From Deltaproteobacteria bacterium UBA6967 (GTDB taxonomy: Bacteria; SAR324; NAC60-12), in the NCBI GenBank assembly GCA_002450295.1, contig DJYX01000144.1, positions 1-27,489 on the forward strand: a DNA stretch of 27,489 nt, written 5' to 3'. Below, piece by piece: positions 13,604 through 21,494 of this stretch. The position numbers were made by a program, and so were the translations under genes. How positions within the stretch are numbered: the stretch's first letter is position 1; each line of letters starts with the position of its first letter. The notes below the pieces were generated by a model. It searched no databases and was not told where the DNA came from. It saw only the letters and a program-made list of their open reading frames with translations.

Positions 13604-14773
13604 TTAGCTCCGATAGAACTCAACTAAATTCTCCACTACATATTCCTGCATTTCCGTGGTTAACCCTGGATAAATCGGCAGGGCGAGCACTTCTCGCGCA
13701 GCTCTGTCAGATTCTGGCAGACTTCCCGGTTGATAGACAAGATCTGCAAAACACTCCTGTCGATGGAAAGGTACTGGATAGTAAATTTCGGTGGCTACTC
13801 CTCTTTCCTGAAGAAACTTTCTGAGATCTTCCCTCCGCTGCACACGCACCGTGTACTGGTTGTAAATGTGGTGATTGAGCAGATTGTCATCCTGATAAAC
13901 AGCGGCAGGACAAACAACTTCTTCCAATTGAGTCTCACCAAGCAACTGATTGTATTGCGCAGCATTTTGACGACGTTGCTCGTGCCAAGCTTCGAGGCGT
14001 TGTAGCTTGATTCTTAGTACACAGGCCTGAATCGGATCCATTCTGAAATTTCCACCGATCACCTTGTGATAATATTTCGGTTCTGCACCATGGACACGCT
14101 TGATATGAAGCTGATGGTGTAACTCAGTATCGTTCGTAGTCACCATCCCACCGTCCCCAACTCCCCCAAGGTTTTTGGAGGGAAAAAAGGACATGCAACC
14201 CACGTCACTCATAGCACCTGCTCTCCGGGCTTCACCATTCAATCGATACTCTGCTCCAATGGCCTGGGCGGCATCTTCGACGACCGCTATTCCAAATTGC
14301 TGCGCAACGCCAAGAATGGCCTGCATATCTGCACATTGTCCGAAAAGATGAACTGGGATCACTGCCTTAACCTGAGCCAGTTCTTCTTCAGTGTAACTCT
14401 CTAACTTTTCTTCAAGATGTTTTGGGCAGAGATTGAAGGTTGTAGGATCAATTTCCAGAAAAACAGGTTCTGCATTCAGACGTGACACGACTCCCGCCGT
14501 CGCAAAAAAAGAAAAATCTGGAACCAATACTTTATCTCCTGGACCAATATTGAGCGACATCAGGGCAAGCAGTAAAGCGTCTGTTCCTGAGGAGACACCC
14601 AAAGCATATTTGCAACCACTGTATTCGGCCACTGCTTCTTCAAACCGCTCCAACTCGGGCCCCATGATGTAGCGAGTTGAGTCAATCACATCCGTGACTG
14701 CAGCGATTATTTCATCTCGTAAGCCTTCATGCTGAGGGCGTAGATCAAGAAGAGGAACTTGCATCAATGCCAT
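13604..14773 (-). CDS. DegT/DnrJ/EryC1/StrS-family PLP aminotransferase
   Basis: A 389-residue fold-type I aminotransferase of the sugar-aminotransferase family. The start of the protein, VPLLDLRPQHEGLRDEI, is typical. The PLP phosphate site is VSSGTDALLLAL (60-71), the PLP-ring Asp is in VVEDAAQAIGA (D167), and the Schiff-base Lys is K200 in SFFPSKNLGG. GNFRMDPIQACVLRIKL and the C-terminal HLF-type and PVPFHRQ segments complete the family pattern. It would transfer an amino group to a keto-sugar nucleotide for LPS or other glycans. No sugar-nucleotide genes are nearby, so the substrate is open. Its stop is separated by one base from the convergent argH-like stop. MQVPLLDL, three codons in, is an alternative start. 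Confidence 0.85.
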   Translation of the reverse strand: MALMQVPLLDLRPQHEGLRDEIIAAVTDVIDSTRYIMGPELERFEEAVAEYSGCKYALGVSSGTDALLLALMSLNIGPGDKVLVPDFSFFATAGVVSRLNAEPVFLEIDPTTFNLCPKHLEEKLESYTEEELAQVKAVIPVHLFGQCADMQAILGVAQQFGIAVVEDAAQAIGAEYRLNGEARRAGAMSDVGCMSFFPSKNLGGVGDGGMVTTNDTELHHQLHIKRVHGAEPKYYHKVIGGNFRMDPIQACVLRIKLQRLEAWHEQRRQNAAQYNQLLGETQLEEVVCPAAVYQDDNLLNHHIYNQYTVRVQRREDLRKFLQERGVATEIYYPVPFHRQECFADLVYQPGSLPESDRAAREVLALPIYPGLTTEMQEYVVENLVEFYRS

Positions 14774-14914
14774 TTTGTGTATCAGGTGGAAGTTTCTTTG
14801 GAGTGATTAGGAAAGTTAAATGATTTGCTTGCAGAAAAAATTCCAGAGTCGGAGGAGGAAACTGAAATTCAAGAATTGGCTATCGCCCTCAAATTTTGAG
14901 ATTTTAAAGAAGAC

Positions 14915-15943
14915 TTAGTGGGTTGATTTCGTTTCTTCAGATTCAATCACTTGAACAAACCCCAAGTAACGTTGAGTCCCTGTACGTTGAACTGGGCTAC
15001 CCTGGACTCGCAATTGTAAGCGATCTCCATCCGGTAGGAGATAGCAATGGCTTAAAGTAAATGGCTTACCCTTTTCAATCGCTTGTTGCCATTGACCACG
15101 AACCTTTTCCTGATCATTTTCTGGCACACGATCCAAATAAGCCTGAAAAAAATTCGTTGGACTCGTTGAGGGATGGATTTTCAGGAGAGTGAAGAGATGA
15201 GGCGAGCAGAAGATTTGCCCTTCTTCCCATTGCCAGTCACCCAAACGTGCCAATTGCTGCGCCTGTAGTAAACGATACTCACGCTCTTGAAGTTTCTGGA
15301 GTTCCTCCTGACGTTGCAGTGTCACATTTTCAAGAACGACCTGACATCCTTCAATTCTACCGTCTTCTGTTGGGGCAAGGGCAAAGCCATGGGCAACAAC
15401 AATTTGCTCATCACGCAACTTCCATTCTTCTCGCTGAGCCTCGGAATTTCGCAGTACTCGGTCGAAGAAGCGTCGAAAGTTTTCTTGAGAATACCGATGC
15501 AGAAACAGCGACATCGGCATCCTCTCAGGATGTAAATCTGGGTTTGCTTGTGCAAGCAAGTTGGCAGCCTGGTGGTTGAGTTCAAGAATCCTTGTTGACT
15601 CGTTGAGCACGAGGCATGGGAGAGGTGAATTACGAAAGAGTGCCTGGTAACGTGAGCGTGATTCTTCCAAGGAATAGCGAATTTCCAGCAGTTCTTCGTT
15701 CTGCACTCGCAACTCTTCCTGATGAATTCTCAGTTCCTGAAGCAACTCCTGTGGGTTGGGGATTTCGCTGTCTTGCTCAGAAAATTTCAGTAGGGTCTGA
15801 TCTTCGGATTCCTGCCAATTTTTCTGCAAAAGCGAGTTGTTCCACTTTCGCATCTTATCCATTCTTTGCCCCAAGCGGGCGTTATCCAGCTTAAGTTGTT
15901 CAATCTCCAATAGCAACTCTTGCCTGTCCTTTATTTCATCCAT
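14915..15943 (-). CDS. Stand-alone PAS-domain protein without output domain
   Basis: A protein of 342 residues. A coiled-coil N-terminus (ILLEIEQLKLDNARL-like heptads, about 5-45) leads into LLQELRIHQEELRVQNEELL, the linker commonly found before PAS domains. A first PAS domain follows (RYQALFRNSPLPCLVLNEST onward, roughly residues 100-205), then a second (about 220-335) ending in YLGFVQVIE. No kinase, GGDEF, EAL, HTH or methyl-accepting region exists, and the stop comes right after the second PAS. The start is put at ATG 15943 because GGAG lies six bases upstream; a TTG nine codons earlier is weaker. The gene follows the TlpA-like gene by some 90 bases. It may act as a dimerisation or ligand-sensing adaptor for another protein. 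Confidence 0.72.
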   Translation of the reverse strand: MDEIKDRQELLLEIEQLKLDNARLGQRMDKMRKWNNSLLQKNWQESEDQTLLKFSEQDSEIPNPQELLQELRIHQEELRVQNEELLEIRYSLEESRSRYQALFRNSPLPCLVLNESTRILELNHQAANLLAQANPDLHPERMPMSLFLHRYSQENFRRFFDRVLRNSEAQREEWKLRDEQIVVAHGFALAPTEDGRIEGCQVVLENVTLQRQEELQKLQEREYRLLQAQQLARLGDWQWEEGQIFCSPHLFTLLKIHPSTSPTNFFQAYLDRVPENDQEKVRGQWQQAIEKGKPFTLSHCYLLPDGDRLQLRVQGSPVQRTGTQRYLGFVQVIESEETKSTH

Positions 15944-16037
15944 TCTCTGCTCCGAGTTGAAAGACAACAACTAGTTTGGCAAGCGTTTAAAATAATTCAA
16001 CGTTGAAGATTCAATCAAATAATATTTAGTTTTAATA

Positions 16038-16562
16038 TCAACGAGTTTGCCAACGTAATCCCAGTTCCGTACTGTAGCCAACCGATCGAGCAGCGACTTT
16101 TCCTGTGGGATCAACAACGTAATATGTTGGGAAGGCTCCAATGTGGTAATTTGCTGCCATCTCTTGATCGCCAAAAAGAACAGGATGTCTCAATTGATGC
16201 CGCTGTAAAAACACATCAACCTCTTCCAAGCTTTGATAGGAGAGAGCAACCAGCCAGATCAACAATTCTCCTTCTTCCTGCTTTGACTGCAAACCTTCCA
16301 AATTACCGATGCTGAAATGACAAACTGTACACCACGGAGCAAAGAAGTAGAGCAGAAGCGTCTTTCCTTTTGCATCAGATAAACTGTATGTTTGTCCGTC
16401 TCTGGCAAAAAGCCGAAATTGTGGGGCAAGTTCTTGCTCAGGCACCAGTTCACGGGCCTGCCATGTAGTCACACCCCAAAAGATCAAGCCTGCCAATAGC
16501 AACGTTCGTAACCAACCGACCATTCGGCCAGCCCAGGTTACCCAGCCTTTTTTGAGTTTCAT
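16038..16562 (-). CDS. Membrane-anchored TlpA/ResA-like thioredoxin-fold protein
   Basis: A 174-residue protein with one N-terminal membrane helix (about 16-34, TLLLAGLIFWGVTTW) and a periplasmic thioredoxin fold. The active-site motif is APWCTVCHF (C78 and C81), and the cis-Pro loop is AFPTYYVVDPTGK. Together they identify the TlpA/ResA/DsbE class of thiol-disulfide enzymes that reduce periplasmic disulfides, often for cytochrome c maturation or cell-envelope proteins. The start ATG at 16562 leaves only 15 bases to the divergent typA start. MVGWLRTLLL (13 codons further in) is an alternative start that would widen the gap. Neither has a strong ribosome site. Specific partner unknown. Confidence 0.8.
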   Translation of the reverse strand: MKLKKGWVTWAGRMVGWLRTLLLAGLIFWGVTTWQARELVPEQELAPQFRLFARDGQTYSLSDAKGKTLLLYFFAPWCTVCHFSIGNLEGLQSKQEEGELLIWLVALSYQSLEEVDVFLQRHQLRHPVLFGDQEMAANYHIGAFPTYYVVDPTGKVAARSVGYSTELGLRWQTR

Positions 16563-16577
16563 CCCAACCCAAACCTT

Positions 16578-18404
16578 ATGCAGTTAGTCACCAACCCGAA
16601 AATTCGTAATTTAGCCATTATTGCACATGTTGACCATGGCAAAACCACACTTGTCGATCAGATGTTTCGTCAAAGTGGATTGTTCCGTGAAAACCAAGAA
16701 ATCAGTGACCGCCTGATGGACTCCATGGACCTGGAACGGGAACGTGGAATCACGATTTCTGCCAAGAATTGCTCCATTGAATGGAAAGGCACCAAAATCA
16801 ACATTCTTGATACCCCAGGACACGCAGATTTTGGGGGAGAAGTTGAAAGAGCTCTGACCATGGTCGATGGTGCAATTTTACTTGTCGATGCTTCTGAAGG
16901 CCCTCTGCCTCAAACCCGCTTTGTCCTGAAAAAAGCTCTTGAAAACCGACTACAAGTCCTGGTTGTCGTCAATAAAATTGATCGACAAGATGCCCGTCCA
17001 GATGAAGTTCTGAATGAAGTCTACGACTTATTCATCGATCTGGAAGCCGATGATGAACAAATTGACTTTCCAGTGTTTTATGCCATTGGACGCGAAGGCA
17101 TTGCAAAAACCTCTTTGGACGCTGAGTCAAATACTCTTGAACCTCTATTAGATGGTGTCGTGGAGCATGTGCCTCCTCCACGTTTCAAGGAGGAAGCTCC
17201 TTTTCAGATGTTAGTTGCTGATCTCGGTTATTCCGAATTTTTGGGACGCCTCGCTGTTGGTCGGGTGATGAACGGACAGGTACAACGCAACGAACCTCTG
17301 GTATGCCTGGGTGAGAAAGGAACCAAGGCTCTGCGTGCCACGAAGTTGCAGGTTTATCGTGGAACCACCATGACAGAAATCGGTGAAATTGAGGCAGGTG
17401 ACATTCTGATTCTCGCTGGAGTGGAAGACGTTCATATTGGTGACACGATTTGTCATGCGGAAAGCCCTCAGCCGCTCCCACGGCTGCGAATTGACGAGCC
17501 CACAGTCTCCATGAGATTTTTCACAAACACCTCACCACTTTCTGGGCGTGAAGGGAAGTTTGTTCAGTCCACAAAACTTCGAGAAAGATTACTTCGGGAA
17601 ACTCTAAGGAATGTGTCCTTGCAAGTAGAAGACACTGATGATGCCGAATGTTTCCTGGTGAAAGGGCGTGGTGAACTGCAAATGTCGATTCTGATCGAAA
17701 CCATGCGCCGGGAAGGGTTCGAGCTTTCCGTAGGCCGCCCAGAAGTCATCTGTCGACGTGAAGGGACTCAGCTACTGGAACCCATTGAAGAAGTCTACAT
17801 TGATTGTGATGAAGATTTTCTGGGAATTGTTTCTGAAAAATTGTCACTCCGTAAAGGGAGAATGGTCAATTTGGTAAATCATGGTACGGGCCGGATCCGA
17901 GCCCAGTTTCAGGTTCCCTCTCGAGGACTGATCGGATACCGCAGTGAGTTTCTAACGGATACCCGCGGTACCGGTATTCTCAACTCCATGCTACTCGGCT
18001 ACGAGCCCCATCGTGGAGCATTACCAACTCGCTTGACCGGGTCTTTAGTTGCAGACCGAAGTGGAAAATCTGTAGCTTATGCACTGTTTAACCTGGAACC
18101 TAGGGGTCGACTTTTTCTGGGACCAGGTATTGAAGTTTATGAAGGGATGATCATTGGTGAACACAATCGAAATAGCGATTTGAATGTTAACCCCTGTAAA
18201 GAGAAAAAGCTGACCAATGTTCGGGCATCTGGGAAAGACGAGAACACTGTTCTGACTCCTGTGTTGCCACTAACGCTGGAACAAGCCATTGAGTTCATTG
18301 TTGATGACGAAGTGGTGGAAGTGACCCCGAAAAGTATTCGTCCTCGCAAGGCCATTCTCAACAATTCTGCTCGTCAAATTGCTGCTAAACGTAGCACCCC
18401 CTGA
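16578..18404 (+). CDS. typA: Translational GTPase TypA/BipA
   Basis: Ribosome-associated GTPase of 608 residues, the usual length for TypA. The G1 motif is AHVDHGKTT (16-24), G2 lies in ERGITI, G3 is DTPGHADFGGE and G4 is NKIDRQDARPDEV. The beta-barrel domain 2, two alpha/beta domains like those of EF-G, and the family-specific C-terminal domain (RGALPTRLTGSLV, VNPCKEKKLTNVRASGKD) follow. The family helps ribosome assembly and growth under stress. The start has only 15 bases to the divergent thioredoxin gene, so its promoter must lie in that coding region or be very compact. A hairpin 40 bases after its stop is a likely terminator. Sequence is fully conventional. Confidence 0.95.
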   Translation: MQLVTNPKIRNLAIIAHVDHGKTTLVDQMFRQSGLFRENQEISDRLMDSMDLERERGITISAKNCSIEWKGTKINILDTPGHADFGGEVERALTMVDGAILLVDASEGPLPQTRFVLKKALENRLQVLVVVNKIDRQDARPDEVLNEVYDLFIDLEADDEQIDFPVFYAIGREGIAKTSLDAESNTLEPLLDGVVEHVPPPRFKEEAPFQMLVADLGYSEFLGRLAVGRVMNGQVQRNEPLVCLGEKGTKALRATKLQVYRGTTMTEIGEIEAGDILILAGVEDVHIGDTICHAESPQPLPRLRIDEPTVSMRFFTNTSPLSGREGKFVQSTKLRERLLRETLRNVSLQVEDTDDAECFLVKGRGELQMSILIETMRREGFELSVGRPEVICRREGTQLLEPIEEVYIDCDEDFLGIVSEKLSLRKGRMVNLVNHGTGRIRAQFQVPSRGLIGYRSEFLTDTRGTGILNSMLLGYEPHRGALPTRLTGSLVADRSGKSVAYALFNLEPRGRLFLGPGIEVYEGMIIGEHNRNSDLNVNPCKEKKLTNVRASGKDENTVLTPVLPLTLEQAIEFIVDDEVVEVTPKSIRPRKAILNNSARQIAAKRSTP

Positions 18405-18444
18405 CGAATTTGTTCGACTTTCTTTTCTAATCTCTTACATTGCC

Positions 18445-18468
18445 ACCGATGAGCGTTTGCTCATCGGT
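18445..18468 (+). terminator. Hairpin terminator candidate after typA
   Basis: ACCGATGAGC (18445-18454) pairs perfectly with GCTCATCGGT (18459-18468) around a GTTT loop, a ten-base stem. The following bases are TCTCTGGC, only a weak pyrimidine tract, so termination may be partial or protein-assisted. Position 41 bases after the typA stop suits a terminator. Confidence 0.6.
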
Positions 18469-18601
18469 TCTCTGGCATCTGTGAATGGTGCATCAATTTC
18501 TTTGCTCGCACAATTGACATTCATCAGAGGATGACTTTTGGCAACCAAAGACTGGAATCAGTCAACACTGGCGTTGCTCTCACTCAATCCCATGGCATTC
18601 C

Positions 18602-20008
18602 ATGAGAACCACGCTGGTATGGCTTCGCAACGATCTTCGACTTCATGATCATCTGCCCTTAAAGTGTGCTCTGGAGAAGTCCGACCAACTTCTATTGGTC
18701 TACTGCCTGCCGGATTCCTGGTTCGAATCTACCGAGTATGGGTTCCCAAAGATTAATAACATCCGCTTAGAGTTTCTACTGCAAAGTCTGGTAGACCTAA
18801 GGAAGCATGCTCAGGAAAGAGGCGGAGAATTGATCTTTCGAAGGGGCAATTCACCTGAAATTATTGCCGAATTGGCAGAGCGTCACCGAGTTGATACCGT
18901 CTTTGCTCACCGTGAACACGCTCCTGACGAAAAACGTGAAGAAGACAACCTCCGTGAGAGACTAAAAGTCCCCTTACGACTCTGTGACGGGAATAGCTTG
19001 CTAAAAGAAACGGAACTTCCTTTTTCTTTGGTTGATCTCCCAAAAGTTTTTAGTAATTTCCGCAAACAGGTAGAAAAAGAAGTCCAAATCAGTCGTCCCC
19101 TTTCTGTCCCGAAAATTCTTCCTCCCCATCCTAATGGCTGTCCACCGGGCATCATTCCTTCTTTGGAAGACCTGGGTTTTGAGCCTTTCATTCGGGATAT
19201 CCGCAGTGTCTATCGCTTTGCCGGTGGGGAGACCGCAGCATTGTCCCGTGTTCAACACTACTTATGGAAATCGCATGCAATCAAGACCTACAAAGAGACA
19301 CGCAATGGGATGCTAAAAGCGGACGACTCCGCAAAACTTTCACCCTGGCTGGCTCTAGGTTGCCTATCTCCAAAGCATGTTTATCAAGAGGTTCGACGAT
19401 ACGAGAATGATGTGGTTGCCAATGATTCTACGTACTGGCTGATATTTGAGCTCTGGTGGCGAGAATACTTTCGCTGGATCACACGGCTGCATGGTGAGAA
19501 TTTATTCCGTTCCGGTGGTATACGCAACCAATCGCCAAAAGTAGAACATTGGGAAAAGTGGCTGGAAGCCTGGTGTCAGGGTGAAACAGGAGTTCCTTTT
19601 GTGGATGCGCACATGAGGAAGCTCAACGCAACAGGCTACATGTCGAATCGAGGCAGACAAAACGTAGCTAGTTTTCTAGTTCGAGATTTACGGCAGGATT
19701 GGCGCTTGGGTGCTGCCTACTTCGAAAGTCGCTTGATTGACTATGATGTTCACAGCAACTGGGGTAACTGGAACTATGTCGCTGGGGTTGGTAACGATCC
19801 AAGAGAAGATCGTTACTTCAATTTGGTCACCCAAACCCTGCGGTATGACCCAAATGGAGAATTCATTATTCGCTGGGTCCCTGAATTGCGTGACGTACCA
19901 CCAAAAGAAATTCCACACATCGTGCAGTTTACCCGTCAGCAAAGAGAGAAGTATCGGTTGGGAGCCTACCCAGAGCCTATAGTATTTTCCTCAGCCTGGC
20001 GTCGTTAA
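18602..20008 (+). CDS. Cryptochrome DASH / photolyase-family flavoprotein
   Basis: A 468-residue member of the photolyase-cryptochrome family. The N-terminal alpha/beta domain starts TTLVWLRNDLRLHDHLPL. The FAD-binding helical domain holds CRY-DASH hallmarks: YKETRNGMLKADDSAKLSPWLAL, YWLIFELWWREYFRW, and NATGYMSNRGRQNVASFLV. The stretch YDVHSNWGNWNYVAGVGNDP and then REDRYFNLV completes the FAD site. These blocks distinguish CRY-DASH from CPD photolyase of the E. coli type. The group binds FAD and MTHF and repairs CPD lesions in single-stranded DNA. The gene stands alone between typA and menF, with no strong ribosome site at the ATG; transcription may start in the preceding 190-base gap. Confidence 0.9.
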   Translation: MRTTLVWLRNDLRLHDHLPLKCALEKSDQLLLVYCLPDSWFESTEYGFPKINNIRLEFLLQSLVDLRKHAQERGGELIFRRGNSPEIIAELAERHRVDTVFAHREHAPDEKREEDNLRERLKVPLRLCDGNSLLKETELPFSLVDLPKVFSNFRKQVEKEVQISRPLSVPKILPPHPNGCPPGIIPSLEDLGFEPFIRDIRSVYRFAGGETAALSRVQHYLWKSHAIKTYKETRNGMLKADDSAKLSPWLALGCLSPKHVYQEVRRYENDVVANDSTYWLIFELWWREYFRWITRLHGENLFRSGGIRNQSPKVEHWEKWLEAWCQGETGVPFVDAHMRKLNATGYMSNRGRQNVASFLVRDLRQDWRLGAAYFESRLIDYDVHSNWGNWNYVAGVGNDPREDRYFNLVTQTLRYDPNGEFIIRWVPELRDVPPKEIPHIVQFTRQQREKYRLGAYPEPIVFSSAWRR

Positions 20009-20114
20009 ATTGATGGTGTAGATTTCTTCGGGCTTGTTGTAAGCAAGGTAGATATGAAAAAATAATTGAAATTGATAACAGCCAACTTTCATACCGTATT
20101 TTAGTTAGTTCACG

Positions 20115-21494
20115 ATGTCGCTGCAGCTTCAACCACAACCCACACCGCTTGATTGGCCAAGTGCTCTAGAACACTTGCGCGAGGTGCTGCCGCGTTGGCA
20201 GCATCGCAACCAAAGTCCTATTCTTCAACTCTGTATTCCGGTTGCAGAACCAGATCCACTTGAGTGGCTTCAACATCAAGAAGGAGCTACTCGTGTTTAT
20301 TGGTCAGACAGAGAACACCAATTCCAATTGGCGGGATTGGGTTCTGCCCTTCAGATAAAGGGCATTACCAAGGAGGTGATGCAGAAAGTATCTGGATGGC
20401 AGAAGCTCGTTCCTCCCAACACTGCCTTTCTTGGTGGCATACCCTTCCACAACTCCATCAAGGATACTGAGCAGTGTGGCAGCTTTCAACGAGCTGCCTT
20501 TGTGTTACCATTTCTGATGGTTCAACAAGACTCAAATGGAAGTTTTCTCTGGGTACATCTTGCTCAAAACATTGAAGGAGCCTCGACAACTCAGGAGCTT
20601 TTTGACTTATTGGACCGTTTAAAGTTTCCCTCCAGCCCAAGACTATTTAATAGCCAGAGAATTAGTATTGTTGAGAGGAATGACGCTCCCAATTTAGTTG
20701 ATTGGAGTCGTTCGATCGAAGCAGCCCTAAGCCAAATTCGAGCTAGTCACTGCGAAAAAATTGTCTTGGCTCGACAATCCCATTTCCAATTGAACAAAAG
20801 CCCTGATCCCTTCGATCTACTGAATCAACTCCGCCAACAAGCACCCCATGCCTACCACTTTGGCTGGCAGGATTCGCAAGGTCCGGCATTTTTGAGCATC
20901 ACCCCTGAAAGATTATTCAAAAGAAAGCGCCAAAACCTAGAAAGTGAGGCCCTGGCAGGCACTAGACCAAGAGGACAGAACGCATATCATGATGAGCAGT
21001 TGACCCACGAGTTGTTCCACGACACGAAAGAAGTTCGGGAACATCTTGTTGTTTTGCGCTTCATGGAAGAACGCTTCTCAAAACATTGTCGAGTAGTGGA
21101 AAGGCTCTCTCATCTTGAACCCCTCAGACTGAAGCATGTTCAACATTTGCAAAGTCGTCTGCAAGGACGACTGTTGGATGCAGTGACAGACGCTCAGCTT
21201 CTTTCCTCGCTTCATCCTACACCTGCTGTATGTGGATTGCCTCAAGCAGTATCCAGAACTCAAATCAACAACCTGGAATCATTTGACCGTGGCTGGTACG
21301 CAGGCCCTGTTGGTTATGTCAGCAAACAACAGAGCGAGTTTGCAGTGGGTATTCGTTCCGGAGTATTGGAGGGAGACTCCCTGACAGTGTATACAGGTGC
21401 AGGCATTGTTGAAGGTTCTGATCCAGACCGTGAATGGCAAGAGTTAGATCACAAACTCCGTAGCTGGGAAGCCCTGCTCGGAAATCATTCATGA
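20115..21494 (+). CDS. menF: Isochorismate synthase, menaquinone type
   Basis: Converts chorismate to isochorismate, the entry step of menaquinone synthesis. At 459 residues it has the usual MenF/EntC length. The C-terminal chorismate-binding domain has the catalytic Lys215 in KIVLARQSHF, ESEALAGTRPRG, SLHPTPAVCGLP, RGWYAGPVGYV, and GAGIVEGSDPDREW at the end. The N-terminal domain is more variable. Its TGA overlaps the menD ATG by four bases, so the two are translated together, which favours menaquinone over siderophore (EntC) function. AT-rich DNA before the ATG may hold the promoter, but no clear boxes were found. Confidence 0.9.
   Translation: MSLQLQPQPTPLDWPSALEHLREVLPRWQHRNQSPILQLCIPVAEPDPLEWLQHQEGATRVYWSDREHQFQLAGLGSALQIKGITKEVMQKVSGWQKLVPPNTAFLGGIPFHNSIKDTEQCGSFQRAAFVLPFLMVQQDSNGSFLWVHLAQNIEGASTTQELFDLLDRLKFPSSPRLFNSQRISIVERNDAPNLVDWSRSIEAALSQIRASHCEKIVLARQSHFQLNKSPDPFDLLNQLRQQAPHAYHFGWQDSQGPAFLSITPERLFKRKRQNLESEALAGTRPRGQNAYHDEQLTHELFHDTKEVREHLVVLRFMEERFSKHCRVVERLSHLEPLRLKHVQHLQSRLQGRLLDAVTDAQLLSSLHPTPAVCGLPQAVSRTQINNLESFDRGWYAGPVGYVSKQQSEFAVGIRSGVLEGDSLTVYTGAGIVEGSDPDREWQELDHKLRSWEALLGNHS

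Noticed and set aside
15971..16174. 67-residue frame overlapping the 3' part of the TlpA-like gene
   Set aside because: It lies in a different frame over a clear thioredoxin-fold coding sequence.
18514..18519. TTGACA in front of the CRY-DASH gene
   Set aside because: No acceptable -10 box at 16 to 18 bases, so no promoter was called.
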